Assembly: GCA_963575645.1 (NCBI GenBank)
Contig: OY754464.1
Location: 2,232,001 to 2,296,000 of the forward strand
Reading direction: 5' to 3'
Length of the DNA stretch: 64,000 bases
Source: Xanthostigma xanthostigma
Taxonomy: Eukaryota > Arthropoda > Insecta > Raphidioptera > Raphidiidae
In this document: positions 11,137-23,439 of the stretch, piece after piece
How positions within the stretch are numbered: the first letter of the stretch is position 1
Layout: each line of letters opens with the position of its first letter
Position numbers and translations under genes: made by a program
Notes under the pieces: model-generated
Databases searched by the model: none
Told to the model about the DNA's origin: nothing
Seen by the model: the letters and a program-made list of their open reading frames with translations, nothing else

Positions 11137-12730
11137 TAATTAAAATCGGTTCATCCGCATCATTCACATGCATATTAATACAATTATTATTATGCTGCTA
11201 TTTTATGAATATAAGTTAATGTAAGTATCAGAGAGATGAACGACCGGTAAAGAGTGTAACACTCTTACGAAGTGTATTTGCTGCTGTATGCATAATATTA
11301 ACGACTTAAAACATGAATGGAAGCCTGATTGAAACTTGAAAGTAGGTAAACCACAAGCTGTTAAATCATATTAATTATAATTAATTTAACATTGAACGCT
11401 CATTTGAATAATTTGTAATTATATAGTAATTGTTGAAAACAATTGTCCGAGAAACGGTAATTCCTGTACCGGCCATCTTGTTGAGGTTTTCCATGGTTTC
11501 CCTCAATAATTCCAGATAAATATCGAGATGGTTTCTTATTCATGGCCATGGCCAATTACCATAATCTTGGAACAAATTTATTCGTTCGAATATAATTTAC
11601 TTTCAATTCACCAATCAAAATGTCAGGTAGAAAAGTTAGTTAAAGAATAAATATATACACTTAACTATGCTCTTTGCTCTTTTTGTTGTATATTTTGACG
11701 TTCACCCAAAAATCTTACCGATGGCGTTAATATAAATGTCAAAAAAATTTCACACAATAATAATGCTTTATCCTGATCCAATTGCACCCAAAACTTCCAC
11801 TAACTAATGTTTTACAACTATACCTACACTTTACAAAAGGTTAATAAACAACACATAAATTAATTCACAAGAGCAAACTGTAGATATAATACTCCTCGTT
11901 TATAGGTTAGGTATTATGAACTATGTGGCGGCCATTATTGTTTTATCAGGCGAATAAATATTTGTACCCTCGAAGTAAGACAGAATGGATTTATACTTGC
12001 AATAAACATAATTATGTTTGGTGGATTGAATTATCGCTATTTATTCGGAGGAATAGCTACCTGAAGAACAAATTAACCGAATAAATAACTATACTTACGT
12101 TCGGTGAATATGGCCATTAATTGAAAATAATGTGTTAAATAAATTCTTTGAAACTACGGAGCATATTTTTCCTGAGACCTTCAATTTTACGAATCGCTAA
12201 AATTAGAGCGCGCTAATTAATTAAAATAATTTATGACAACATTAATGTCAACAGGATTTCGTAAAGTCGTAAACACACATTATATTTTTGCAAAATATTT
12301 TACCACTAAAATGATGCCATCCAAATATATACATGTATGTAGAAATTAATGAAAAATATAAAAAATATAAAATGTGGCTTGAGGCAGTCCAATAAGTTGA
12401 AGTTCAGTAATAGTAAATTGTGAAACATACAACAGTCCGTATATGGGATCAAGATGAATGAACCGTGCGATTTGCGGGGTGTCGGGGGGAGCGAGACGTG
12501 GCGTCGTAAACATGAATGGAAGTAGGGTAAAGAGGGAAAACCACATTAAGTAATTTGTGAATGGGCTAGTCAAGATACCAAACGATATTGCGTAAAAGTG
12601 ACAACTGGTACTATAATATATATACTTACGTTTTATCTCTTTGCATAATTAAACTCTTTGCAGCGTGTTGATTTCCAATGATTTCTAAAACCATGACGCG
12701 ATTGACGATCAATCGTTAAAAACAATATTT
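11137..12730. other. AT-rich stretch with a SINE fragment, no gene seen
   Basis: The only recognisable part is 11450-11580, a SINE body piece (next entry). The remainder shows no exon, RNA gene or clear repeat. Confidence 0.5.
11450..11580 (+). mobile_element. SINE fragment (body without tRNA head)
   Basis: Matches the body of the SINE at 59703-59905, sharing TTCCTGTACCGGCCATCTTG and TTCCATGGTTTCCCTCAATA. The tRNA-like head is missing, so it is 5'-truncated. Confidence 0.7.
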
Positions 12731-12732
12731 TT

Positions 12733-13010
12733 GAAGTGAAAACTTCTTTAGCGGCGTTGTACACTTTTTGTGTAATGGGTAAAAAATGTTAAACTCGCGT
12801 CAGGCGTCAGGTAAAGTAAGAACTGGGTGAGCGAGAAAACTCTCTAATTTATACAATTTATACAACGTTTGGGACTGTAACGCATCAACCTCCTTAATAC
12901 GTAATTAATTAATTAATGTATTTAATAAACGTGCTTAATAACATTTGATATTCTTGCATTGCGCGCCATGATGCCTGAGGAGAAGCCTACACTAATCCAC
13001 CAATATCTGA
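12733..13010 (+). repeat. Partial GAAGTGAAAACTTC element plus a palindromic-family fragment
   Basis: 12733-12840 is a partial copy of the family at 21813. 12950-13010 is the inverse of 14464-14530 (both with CCTGAGGAGAAGCC or its complement), so the two pieces flank the interval as inverted repeats. Confidence 0.5.
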
Positions 13011-13504
13011 CGGTATTTTGCACCACAAAAAAGTGCGACCGGCTATCACTGTACTTAACGAGCTAATAGATGTTTTCACGTCAGTAATTTCAATTTAATT
13101 CAAGCAGGCTTGATTTGAAATTCTACAATATACTTTTCATATGGAGAAATATGTGACGTCACAATTTAAAGGTCATTGTCAAATCCGATTTTTTGATAAG
13201 ACTTTCTGCAACTCGACAAAAGTCCTGTAGTCCGGTCTAATAATTTTTCGTAAGATCGTTTAACTGAATGCATTGAAGTGGCGTTGTTCCTGGTGTTGAT
13301 CAATCGATATTATGACTCTCTACAGCTTCAAATACTGATAGACATGGCCTGAAAGGTGATGTCATGGTCTACCGTTCAACCGATCCAAAGCACAGTGGGC
13401 CATTTTCAAGCATTACTGGCCAAAACTCAAATAAAACGATTTTTAAAACGTTCGAGAAATGGGTATTAAATAACCTTCTATGTTTTTCAATTCCTATCTA
13501 CACT

Positions 13505-14310
13505 ATTATCATAAAGAGGTAAGTCTCTAAGTTTGGATGTAGGAGGGAATCTCCGAAACTATACGCAACCGATTACAATTATTTTATTTTCACCAATATA
13601 TAGAATGGACCTTCAGGATGGACAGAGGCTATACAGTATGAAAACACGTAAGGTGCACATAGGGAAATTAACATTGGGAAAAAATGACTGAATCAGAGTG
13701 AGCCTTGAAATCTTGTTTTTCAATTTGACAGATAATATTCTTTTGCAAAATTAATGTGTATACTACCGAAGAAAATATTCAAATGTTTACAACATAATCG
13801 GACTTTTTTTTTATTTATTTATTAAATTCCCAAAAATACTTAAATATGGTGCGAGATCAAATATCTCTGCCTATTTGTGTAGAACCTAAAATTGGGTCAC
13901 TGATTTACCAACGCGCATACGTCATACCAGTCAGACAATTTTTGAATGAAATTTTTCCAAACAGATGGAGTTGTTTTATTGTTTTATTTTTGTACAAAAA
14001 AATTAAAATAATTATTTTTAAGAGCTTTATTATTAAAAAAGCCAAGTAAAATAAAAATAAATCAAAATAAAATAGAAATCCTCAAGATACCACGATAATT
14101 CAACAGAAATAACAATTGATGTAGTCATGGCTAACTCTGATCCAAGTATTTTTTCCCAATGCTAATTTCCTTTGCACCTTACGCGTTTACATACTGTATA
14201 TTAATATCACGTTAAAATAAAAGCGCTTTCATGGAGACCAGTTTGGATCAAGTCGACGAAAAAACTGCGGCAATCTACAAATTCGGGCGAAGCCGGGCCT
14301 CTTGAGGAAG
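13505..14310 (+). mobile_element. Helitron-like element interrupted by a mariner-type insertion
   Basis: The left part (13505-13633) and right part (14197-14310) match neighbouring parts of the Helitron-like copy at 38290-38520. The GACAGAGGCTA side joins directly to the TTAATATCACGTTAAAAT side there. The 563-bp insert is described separately. Confidence 0.65.
13634..14196 (+). mobile_element. Tc1/mariner-type element with about 70-bp inverted ends
   Basis: It begins CAGTATGAAAACACGTAAGG and ends with the near complement CATACTG, flanked by TA on each side (13632-13633, 14197-14198). Terminal inverted repeats run about 70 bp. An internal frame reads VRQFLNEIFPNRW, resembling the DDE transposase segment seen in IS630/Tc1/mariner-type elements. 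The transposase is heavily decayed. Confidence 0.75.
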
Positions 14311-14454
14311 CAGATGAAATTGACAGACATTTCTCTTTTGCGTCTTTTTCGGATCCTATAGCGTCCGCATGTTTCATCTTTTAAACCCAAGCGACTTGAT
14401 TTGTTGAATATTTGAAGAGAATTTTTTTATTACATATTTCAAATTCCACTCCCT

Positions 14455-14712
14455 GTCACCCTTCCCCCGTGTATTGGTGGATTAGTGGAGGCTTCTCCTC
14501 AGGCATAATGGCGCACAATGCAATAATATCAAACTTTCGGCTAGTGTGGAAATTTTTTGAAGTGAAAACTTCTCTAGCGGCGTTGTACACTTTTTTTGTA
14601 ATGGGTAAAAAATGTTAAACTCGCGTTAGGACACGTGACCTGATCGAAAATTCGTAAGACGTTAATATTCATGTTTTCACTTCTGCCGGCACTCCCGGAG
14701 TGCAACCCGTCT
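14455..14712 (+). repeat. Palindromic-family fragment followed by GAAGTGAAAACTTC element (one unit)
   Basis: 14464-14545 matches the palindromic family (compare 18316, 23930). 14556-14712 is the GAAGTGAAAACTTC family in its simplest form, one internal unit, ending CGGCACTCCCGGAGTGCAA. Confidence 0.6.
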
Positions 14713-15119
14713 TTTATTTAAATCTGGCCCTCTGTGTTACGTTAATAATTTGCCAGCGGGAGGACAGCTGAACTGACGCCTCGAAAAGCGATCTGTAATA
14801 CCAATCAAACCAGATACATAATTTTCGTTTTAATTTTAAAACTTGTATTTACTATTAATTATATATATTCTTAATGCATAACATTTATGTGACAAAAATA
14901 GCTTAATAAACGTATTTCATTACTATTACACTTTGGACATTAATAGGATTTCTAAAATGAAAAAAAGATGTAAGTACGTGATGTTTAAAAAACTACTAAT
15001 TGATCGTAACTTTGCATTTAAGATCAGTTTAAATTAAAAGTTTTTATGTTATGAATTTAAAACATTATACTCGTCTATGTTACAGACTGTATACCTATAT
15101 GCAAAACAGACAATATGTA

Positions 15120-15304
15120 CAGTAGAGTCTCACTAATCCGGCACTTCAGTAGTCCGGTACGTCCAATAGTCCGGCACCTCTCCCTACTCTTTATGCTTTA
15201 TTTTATTTACATACATGAATGAATTGTGAACCCAGTAATTCGAACATTACAATAATCCGGCACCCTCTAGTTTTTAATAGTGCCGGATTAGTGAAGCTGT
15301 ACTG
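15120..15304 (+). mobile_element. pogo/Tigger-type MITE, 185 bp
   Basis: Begins CAGTAGAGTCTCACTAATCC and ends GCTGTACTG, with inverted ends containing CACTAATCCGGCAC and TA target duplications (15118-15119, 15305-15306). Too short for a transposase. Confidence 0.8.
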
Positions 15305-15922
15305 TATATAAAAATGAATTATTTAAAAAAAAACGAAACACCAGACTGCACAAAAATGAAATTATAATAACTAAAAAGAGGAAAACAGGTCGGCAAATCT
15401 CAACATGTTTTTCGTTTTTTTTTTGGTGTTTGTGACAAAATGGTCGCATGAAAATGTTATAACAAATTGGCTATTTTCTGGCTTTTATTTGACAGCCATA
15501 TTGTTATAATAACAAACATTTTTATTACCCCTCTCGTTTTTGATTGGCTAACGCCATATTTAAATATTATACCCAATATGTCACTCCCACAATTAAGACG
15601 AAGCTAACGACACCGCATCTGTTAATATCCATCAAGCCGTTAAGGCTACAGAGCGTGCCAAAGAAATACGAAATACATAATAGATATACACATCTACATA
15701 CACTCGAAAAACATAACCCTCCTGCCGATTATAAACTGAAGATTTTAAACCGTTTGTGTAAGAAGCGCATTTTTCATTTATAGTCTGTTTGTACAATTTT
15801 CGCTTCGTAACAACATTTTTCTACGTATATTGATGAAAATTTAGCTTGGAAAGCGATCTTTTTCTGTGTATATCAATCATTTGTTTTTGAAGGAATCCAA
15901 TCGAATGTTCTAGAATCTAGAT

Positions 15923-16184
15923 CATAGTTTCTCAACCGGTGGTCCCCGAAGATTTTTGGGATGTTGTATTTTACAGATTATTAAACTATATTTTTTTGTT
16001 ACTAAACTGTTTGTTTTAATATACTTAAATATTGTTATATCTGCATACGGTGTTGCAAAATTAATTGTTTTGAATAAAAAATCAATTATATAAATATTTA
16101 TTATTTTATTCCAATGTTGATGGTCCACAAAACATTTTTGGATTTTTTGGTGGTCCGCGAATGTAAAAAGGTTGAGAAACTATG
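15923..16184 (+). mobile_element. hAT-type MITE, 262 bp
   Basis: Inverted ends CATAGTTTCTCAACC and GGTTGAGAAACTATG. The flanking octamers ATCTAGAT and TTTTAGAT agree at six of eight positions, an aged 8-bp duplication. Confidence 0.7.
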
Positions 16185-17150
16185 TTTTAGATGACAGGCA
16201 GTTTGAATACGACATTAGACTGCTCCTGATATTGTAATTGTAAGCTCACAATCTAATGTCAAGACAGAATTTTTGATAATGCTTTCTGGAATCCACGAAT
16301 AATATTTTAAAACGATAATAATAACAGGCTTATTTTAAAAAAGTGAACAAGACTAACCGAGTTGGCCTTGAATTGTTGGTCAGTTTTTATAAATGAGTGG
16401 TGAATATTTGCATATCTAGTCATTTCATTCATAAATTGACGAGATCATAAAAAACGCGTGGCAAAAAACGTCCGATCATAAAGATGTAAAAGTTACCTAT
16501 ATCTAGAAAATATGTACTTTAGTAATATTCAAAGATCTCAAGTTGTAACTATACATTAAAAGTTGTTTTATTTTAATTTTCAATTATTTTCTTAAGTTCA
16601 AAGTCGTGTTTGTCTGAAACTATAATAGGTATAGGGTTGCGGGTGGCCGGAATCGTTCCAGCTAATATCAAACGAGCCTAAAAACGTTTATAGTGTCCTA
16701 AAAAAGATAACCTTTACGCGCAGTTAAAGTATAAAGTAAAACTTATTTTAGTTGTTTTTTTACCACTCTCACTTTTCGGGTAAAATATTTACTCAAATCT
16801 TTGATTAACGTCTGATTAGAACTCTTTAATAAATAAAATTATCGACCAATTTTTCAGACAATATATTAACAAAAAATATAATTAATAGTTAATACATTAA
16901 CGTTTCAATCCGGATTTGGACCTTCTTCAGAACTGATCTAAAAAATATAAAAAAAATATATAAAGAAATATAAAAAATAATTATTTATTTTTTATATTTT
17001 ACATATACGTTTTGATGCCGCCATCTGTCAGTCGATGCCCCGATCACAAAATACAGCACGGTACGACCGCTAGGCTATCAGATACAGTTATAATGTTCAT
17101 CTGAATTCGTTGCAATTACACGCTTAGATAGTAAATTGACCGCGACGTTT
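16185..17150. other. AT-rich stretch, no gene seen
   Basis: Holds a Penelope-like end motif at about 16910-16930 on the minus strand (CTGAAGA, hairpin, GAAACG) and a GATGCCGCCATCTGTCAG piece near 17014 shared with the repeat at 5835. Nothing else recognisable. Confidence 0.45.
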
Positions 17151-17158
17151 GTATGGAG

Positions 17159-17701
17159 TAGTGATGTGCCGGATCGTTAAAAATGTATATCCGCGGATTC
17201 GGATCTGAATACGGATATTTGGTTCAAGATCCGCGGATACGGATACGGATCTTAACTTTCTTAGAGTACGCGGCGGTAAATATTGCACATCGACCTTTGC
17301 AAAGAGACTATCTGTTATGGGAAAAAAGTTATTGACCTGTTTAAGAGTTAACTCTTATAACAGATTGTCTCTTTCCAAAGATCGATGTGCAATATCTCAT
17401 TATAAAGATAGTTTTTTAGTACCTTTGAGTTATGTACTATTGGTATAGTACTCACTACGATAAATGTTTGCAATATAAAGGTGCCAAATACGATTTTAAA
17501 AAATAAAAAATAATCTGAATGGAATTTAACAGTTTTTCATTACCTAATCACCTATATATCTATATAAAATTTCATCTATGAATTGAAAATTAATAAGGTA
17601 AAAGATCCGTAAAAGATCCGCCAAAAACTAACGGATACGTCGGATGTTTCTTCTCCCTCGGATATCCGCGGATACGGATACGGATATCAGGCACATCACT
17701 A
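17159..17701 (+). mobile_element. hAT-type non-autonomous element, 543 bp
   Basis: Ends TAGTGATGTGCC and GGCACATCACTA; target duplication GTATGGAG (17151-17158) against GTGTGGAG (17702-17709). Contains repeated ATCCGCGGATACGGAT text near both ends and an internal inverted repeat (TTGCACATCGACC). A second copy is at 44262-44777. Confidence 0.85.
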
Positions 17702-18315
17702 GTGTGGAGACTACAGTTTTCCAACGGCTAAGCGGGAAAAGTTTCGAGACTCGATTCCCGTGATGGACGAACTATTTACATACCTATACAAGTTTGTACG
17801 GAATGACTCCCGTTTTTATGTATAGATAAATAAATTTTCCGTGGCTCCCCATGGTTTGATCCGTAGACTGTTATTTATAATAACGGTGGAATCCGGAAAC
17901 AATAGGTTAGGTTTTTGCATTATATGCACACACAATAATAATATTATTGTGGCGTATTTATGAGAAGTAAAATCAAATTATGTTTCTTTGCTGTTTCATA
18001 AATCAATGGAAGCATGGCTTTGTTACGAAATAAGGTTACAAACAACACTATATTCTACAAAATCCACGTAGGCGCAGTTGTTATGAATGACACGAATCGC
18101 GTAGGCTAAAAAACATAATATTACGCTGATACGCATGACACATGAAAACAGAAGTTGCACAGGTCGCTATGATTTATTCTTATTTTTGACCTATAGCAAA
18201 CTAAAGAGAGCGAGGTACCAATTTATCGCAGTCGTTTGTTTGTTTTTCCGTCGAGTATTCCGGGAATACGGTCAACGGTTTTTTTAACTAATCCGAAACA
18301 AGGAATAGGATATTA

Positions 18316-18740
18316 CACCACAAGGGCCGAAAGTGTGATATCTTGCCCTGCGCGCCATGATTCATGAGACGAAGCCGAGGGCATTATGGCGCGAAGGGCA
18401 ACATATCACACTTTCGGCCAGTGTGGTGTATACTATTTTTCTTCATACCTCGGTCGTAAAGCGCGCTTATTAAATACATTAAGTAATTAATTACTTATTA
18501 ATTACATAAAAACACAGATAAATTTCAGGCAAGCAGCTTTGAGGTTATACGTAAAAATACGAATGACAGCTGTTCGCGACTATAGCTGAAATGTAATAGT
18601 GTTGCTATGGAAACGACATCTAAACAACTGTTGATTGCGAGTAATCTCACCAAGGAATAAATGTTAGACTAATCCTGCCTTACAATTGATGCCGAAAGTG
18701 GGTATCGATTGAGGTATGAAGAAAACGCGCGATAATATAA
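18316..18740. repeat. Palindromic repeat: 115-bp near-perfect inverted repeat plus flank
   Basis: 18316-18430 reads ACACCACAAGGGCCGAAAGT to its near complement ACTTTCGGCCAGTGTGGTGT. The flank to 18740 contains CTTCATACCTCGGTCG. The same family occurs at 23440-24085 and in pieces at 12950, 14464 and 26700. Confidence 0.7.
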
Positions 18741-18994
18741 TAGCCTATGTTGCACATACCGCTAAACTAGCGGTATGCGCTTTATTATCGCTTTGTGCGT
18801 CAAAGCTAACTTTCGTTCATATAAGAAGTTATATCTAAGTTAATTCCACACGAAATCCATTCAAATTGAAGCTTTTTGAAAAGAGGAGATTCTAATCTAT
18901 AAAACAGAACCATTTTTAAATCAATTCGAGTTCATAAATACTATTAAAATTGTAATTGAAAATCACAAACAGCAGTTGTCGGTTGGTCTGTACG

Positions 18995-19022
18995 TATGTA
19001 CGTACGTACGTATGTACGTACG
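18995..19022. repeat. TACG tetranucleotide microsatellite
   Basis: Imperfect ACGT/GTAC repeats. A similar tract is at 24651-24680. Confidence 0.8.
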
Positions 19023-19320
19023 TCACGACTCTACAGATCGCAATTTTGGTCGGATTGCCTTGGGTTATATTTTATTCACTTTGTTTACTATCAGACCAGA
19101 ACCCTATTTAAATTCACTAAAATGTGTTCAGTAGTTTAATTTTTATAAACAGTTTTATTTTATTATTTTTGACAGCTAATAGTTGCTAACTTGCGGGATG
19201 TGCACTTTTGGTTTTGCCAACTATTGTTTTCTATATAATATATGGTAGTAGAAATTGTGATTCGTTATATTGAAATATTCAATGGGTTTCTTCAACTTTG
19301 TTACTAACAATTTTAATTTT

Positions 19321-19640
19321 CTGATGATGGCAAAAAACTTTTGTCGAAACGTTAGATAAATAGCTACAACATCAAAAGTAGATACTACTTCTTTTCATTC
19401 ATTGATCCATAAGCTACAAATTACCCCAACCAAATAATAGCCTATGTCGATTCTGAAGCTCCATTCTAAATATTGGTGACAAAATTGTTGAAATCGGATG
19501 AGTAGTTTCGGATATTAACCTCCTACATCCAAACTTACAAACTTGAACTTAATATTAGTAATTGTAAATTTCCGCGGGAGAAAGCTGTATAACGTTGTTT
19601 CCATCGCGTGCGGATCCACGGGTAGCGGCTAGTGTATAAT
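19321..19640 (+). mobile_element. Penelope-like end motif and Helitron-like 3' end
   Basis: CTGATGATGG (19321) with a GGCAAAA...TTTTGTC stem and then GAAACG is the best hammerhead-like core in the window. 19430-19635 is a chimeric Helitron-like piece ending GGGTAGCGGCTAG before T. Confidence 0.5.
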
Positions 19641-21209
19641 ACGAAGGTAAATAATATTTTAATCTAAATAAGTGCTTTTATTCCATGAAACTGTGGCAGT
19701 TTGTATTGTTTTTCTTTATAGCTATAGTAGAAAACAATCCATGAATGAAACAAAATATGAATGAGAATATAAAACCACCTGTTGATACAAATTACGGTTT
19801 ACCAGGGGAGAGGAAAGAAGTAAGGTTAAATCTTTCACTGACGTCTCGCGTGGGCAGGGATCAGAATTTTTTGTAGTCGTGGTGTTGGTTTTTTTATGAC
19901 AATCACAAACGATATTAAAATTAAATGAGTTTTTACAATTAAAATAATACGCATCCATGTTTTTTAAGAAACTTCGTTTAATAATAATATGATACAATTG
20001 TATATTGTGCAACTAGTGCGACAATGCCGCACGGGTTGCACATACTATTTTTTATTACGAATTAAATAAAATTAAATTTAAAATTTTATTACGAATTAAA
20101 AAAATAAATTAGAAGTATACCTAATAAAAATTAAAATTAAATCATTAAAAAGTTGACAATTCAGTTAAAATTGTTATTGTATTGGTAACTATGGTAACTC
20201 TGAATTTGCGTGCGGCAAACAATAATTTCAGTGCGACAAATAAAGTTTCCGCACGCAAATGAAAATAGCTACTTTTCAACCGTAACAGCGTGCGTAAACA
20301 TACCACTTTTCCCGCATTAGTAATAAAAACAAATATTTTACCTGCGACATCGCTTGCGTCGATGTCGATATTTTGGATTTTTTTATTAGAAGCATCATTC
20401 TATTTCCTGATGTATAAACAAACACTGTATACAATAAAATATGATTCAAATAGATTTGGTATAGTTTTTCACTTAATCTGGAACAGGCAATTAGACAGCC
20501 GAGCAAAATTTCAGTTAAACTTAAAAAAAAACTGAACCTCCTCTAAAGTGGGAAATAATGAAATTTGAGGTCGGTGTTAATTACTACATATCTACTTTTA
20601 TTAAATTGGCACCATACTCAAAATTATAATAATTTTCTTTCTTTAAGGTTTTTTGAAAGACAAACAATTTTTTAAAAGTTTTTATTTTTTCTTAGTAGAT
20701 TTGCAATATGTAGTTTGCACGTTATTAAAATCGACTTCTTTGAAAAAAAAACTACTGCTTTAACACCTGTAAAAAAGTTCAAGGACATGCATTGACAGCG
20801 GAAAGGAGGTCTGGGAGGCACACTCCAAAATTTAAAACTAGCATGCGTTTAATATTTTATATATACGTAAATTTTTTTAAAGATCTATATATGGCCCCCT
20901 TTTCCACAAGTAGTCGTTCCGGCGCCCATGAAGACATGATGAAAAACAACAATTTCATTTCTTTGAAATGGAGACAAAAATCATGTTGTTATTAAAATGT
21001 TTAATTTTAATGACAAATTCATCAAAAGAACAAACCATCATATCACTCTTTTGTTTTCATATTGTGTTTATACTTTTCATAAAAGATAAATTCGTCCTTT
21101 TGAGTTTTTGTATTATTTTTAATAAAGTAAAGAGCCTTCGAGAGAGGTGCAATTGGCTTGGGAATATAGGTACCTATTAATAATATTAAAATAAGCTGCC
21201 GTTTAGCTA
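19641..21209. other. AT-rich stretch, no gene seen
   Basis: Only short, low-complexity frames are present (for example 19722-20012, 20276-20535, 20792-21180). They lack splice context or family motifs. Confidence 0.5.
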
Positions 21210-21785
21210 TCTATACTAATATATAAAGCTGAAGAGTTTGTTTTTTTGTTTGAACGCGCTAATCTCAGGAACTACTGGTTCAAATTGATAAAAATTTTTT
21301 TTTGTTGGATAGGCCATTTATCGAGGAAGGCTATAGGCTCTATAATATCACGCTACGACCATTAGGAGAGGATCGTTAATGAAAAATTTTGCAAAATGTA
21401 TCTCAAAAATAAGCTTCTATTCAGGTGAAATGCACTAACTAAATATACTCATATTAGCGTTGTGAGTACACAACGTCGGATGGCTCAATCGGTAGAGCAT
21501 GCGACTGTCAATCGTCAGGGTCGTGGGTTCTACATTGATTTCTTCTAAGGCTTACATTTAAATTTATTTTAATTTTATTTAATTAATTAAAAAAAATTAT
21601 TAGTTAAAAAAGTATAAATATCTATTGCTTTTTATCGACAAAAACTTTTGAACGGTAACTCCGATCATCATGAAATTTGGACACAACATTCATCTCGGTA
21701 AACTAAGATGAATGTGTGTGTACTCATGTTCCTCCCTTCCCCATTCGTTCTTTTACACCCGGGTGAAACCGGACGGGACCGCTAG
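21210..21785 (+). mobile_element. Helitron-like element, 576 bp, with tRNA-like insert
   Basis: Starts TCTATACTAATATATAAAGC and ends GGGACCGCTAG, between A (21209) and T (21786). Compared with 36944-37264 it has about 200 extra bases (about 21430-21640) that contain a tRNA-like stretch. Confidence 0.7.
21477..21545 (+). pseudogene. tRNA-like sequence (SINE head or tRNA pseudogene)
   Basis: GGATGGCTCAATCGGTAGAG fits a D-arm/box A, CTGTCAA could be an anticodon loop (GTC), and GGTCGTGGGTTC starts a T-arm. The T-loop then fails (TTCTACA instead of TTCGAAN) and no acceptor closes. Not a functional tRNA. Confidence 0.5.
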
Positions 21786-21812
21786 TATAATATAAAATTA
21801 ACAACTTTAATT

Positions 21813-22064
21813 TTTGAAGTGAAAACTTCTTTAGCGGCGTTGTACACTTTTTTTGTAATGGGTAAAAAATGTTAAACTCGCGTAAGGACACGTGACCTGA
21901 TCGAAAATTCGTAAGACGAAAACTTTTGTACACTTTTTTTGTAATGGGTAAAAAATGTTAAACTCGCGTCAGGACACGTGACCTGATCGAAAATTCGTAA
22001 GACGTTAATATTCAAGTTTTCACTTCTGCCGGCACTCCCGGAGTGCAACCCGTCTTTTTTTTAT
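21813..22064 (+). repeat. GAAGTGAAAACTTC element with two internal units
   Basis: Begins GAAGTGAAAACTTCTTTAGC and ends CACTTCTGCCGGCACTCCCG. The internal unit starting TGTACACTTTTTTTGTAATG is present twice. Relatives: 12733, 14556, 25160, 50258. Confidence 0.75.
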
Positions 22065-22289
22065 TAAAAATAGCCGTGCCAAGAATTTGAATTGCAACCA
22101 AATCAATTTTTCTTTATTAATACATTTATATTATCAAAATTCAAATTTCATTAGAAAACTCGATGGGTGAAGATCGAGCCAAATCGGAACCTTGTTGTGG
22201 CCTATTTAACACACAATGGGGGCGATATTATATAATTTACACTAGGGCCTTCTTTAACTATCAACGACCCAGATGAAGTAAAATCAGTT

Positions 22290-22330
22290 AATTGTTCTCT
22301 CTCTCTCTCTCTCTATCTCTTTCTCTCTGT
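22290..22330 (+). repeat. CT-rich microsatellite
   Basis: Interrupted CT dinucleotide run. Confidence 0.85.
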
Positions 22331-22727
22331 TCAAACAGTTGTTGCAGGATTTTTTCATTAAAAATTCACAACATAAAAAAAAATTTCGGCGCGTCCAGTC
22401 GCGTAATCAAAACTTCCAAATCGATATCTCGAATAGTTTAGACTGTGGACAATTTTTAAATTTCAGGTGCAGGCGTCAGTTTATATATGTATGTCGAATT
22501 GTTTTCAGGTTTTGTTGTTGACAACATTTGCATGCACGTTACATATTTTATCTAATGGTTAAAATGATGTGTATTTTATGTAATTCCGCTTCAGAGTAAT
22601 ATATCTTTGTTGTCTCCTCTCTTTTTTACAGATGGCCATCTCATGAACCCAAATAAATTAAATCATAAACTATCTGAAATCTGAGACGACACAGCGTCTT
22701 TCGAGCACGCGTCTCAACTACAAAACT

Positions 22728-23395
22728 TTTACCATTCCAATCCACAAGTAGGGAATGATACCTACTAGTTTAGATCAAAAATCACTTTTCAAAAATTTTA
22801 CAATATCTTTCCGTTTTGAGGTCCCCCGAATCCAAAAAAACATATTTTGGAAAAACTCTGTGCGTCTGTTAGTCTGTGAACCCGATACAGGTCAAACGGA
22901 TGAGCGGATCGAATCCAAATTTTGGGAGGATGTTTGGTATGCAAATATGAAGAGTCCTATTGTTTTTGGGGAAAATCGGCGCATGCGCAGAAGAGATATA
23001 TGCTAAAACGGTATTTTTTATATAATAATGGTATATTTTTCATAACGGCTTATTATTCTATTTATTTTCTTAAGAAAGTTTTGTTAAAAAAATTTTTTTC
23101 TAAACTTTATAGTTTCGGAAATATTTTGAAAATAAAAAAAATTATCCGCTCTTTTGTTTTATGGATCTGTCAGAAATAAACTAGTAAGGCATGCTTTGAT
23201 TAATTTTTACATGACGTGGAACATACTATGTAGGTAACCATGGCAACGAATAGTTAATATCATATTGAATACTAGCCATTCCCCGCGTCACCTCACGCGA
23301 TATCAGAAATTTTATTTTTTTTATTATAATCAAATGTCAACATTTTAGAAGTTGGAATGGTCCCGTCGCCCGATTGGCTGGAATTTTTATATTCA
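22728..23395 (+). repeat. Dispersed element, CCATTCCAA family, longest copy
   Basis: Ends CCATTCCAATCCACAAG and AAGTTGGAATGGTCCC are imperfect inverted termini. The frame at 22755-23006 recurs in 27218-27565 only because the DNA is repeated. Confidence 0.7.
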
Positions 23396-23439
23396 CACGA
23401 GTGATAAATGTTCGCGACCATTGGCTGGCGGCAGTCTTA

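Noticed and set aside
21477-21545. Functional tRNA-Asp or tRNA-Lys gene
   Set aside because: T-loop and acceptor stem do not form; kept only as a tRNA-like sequence.
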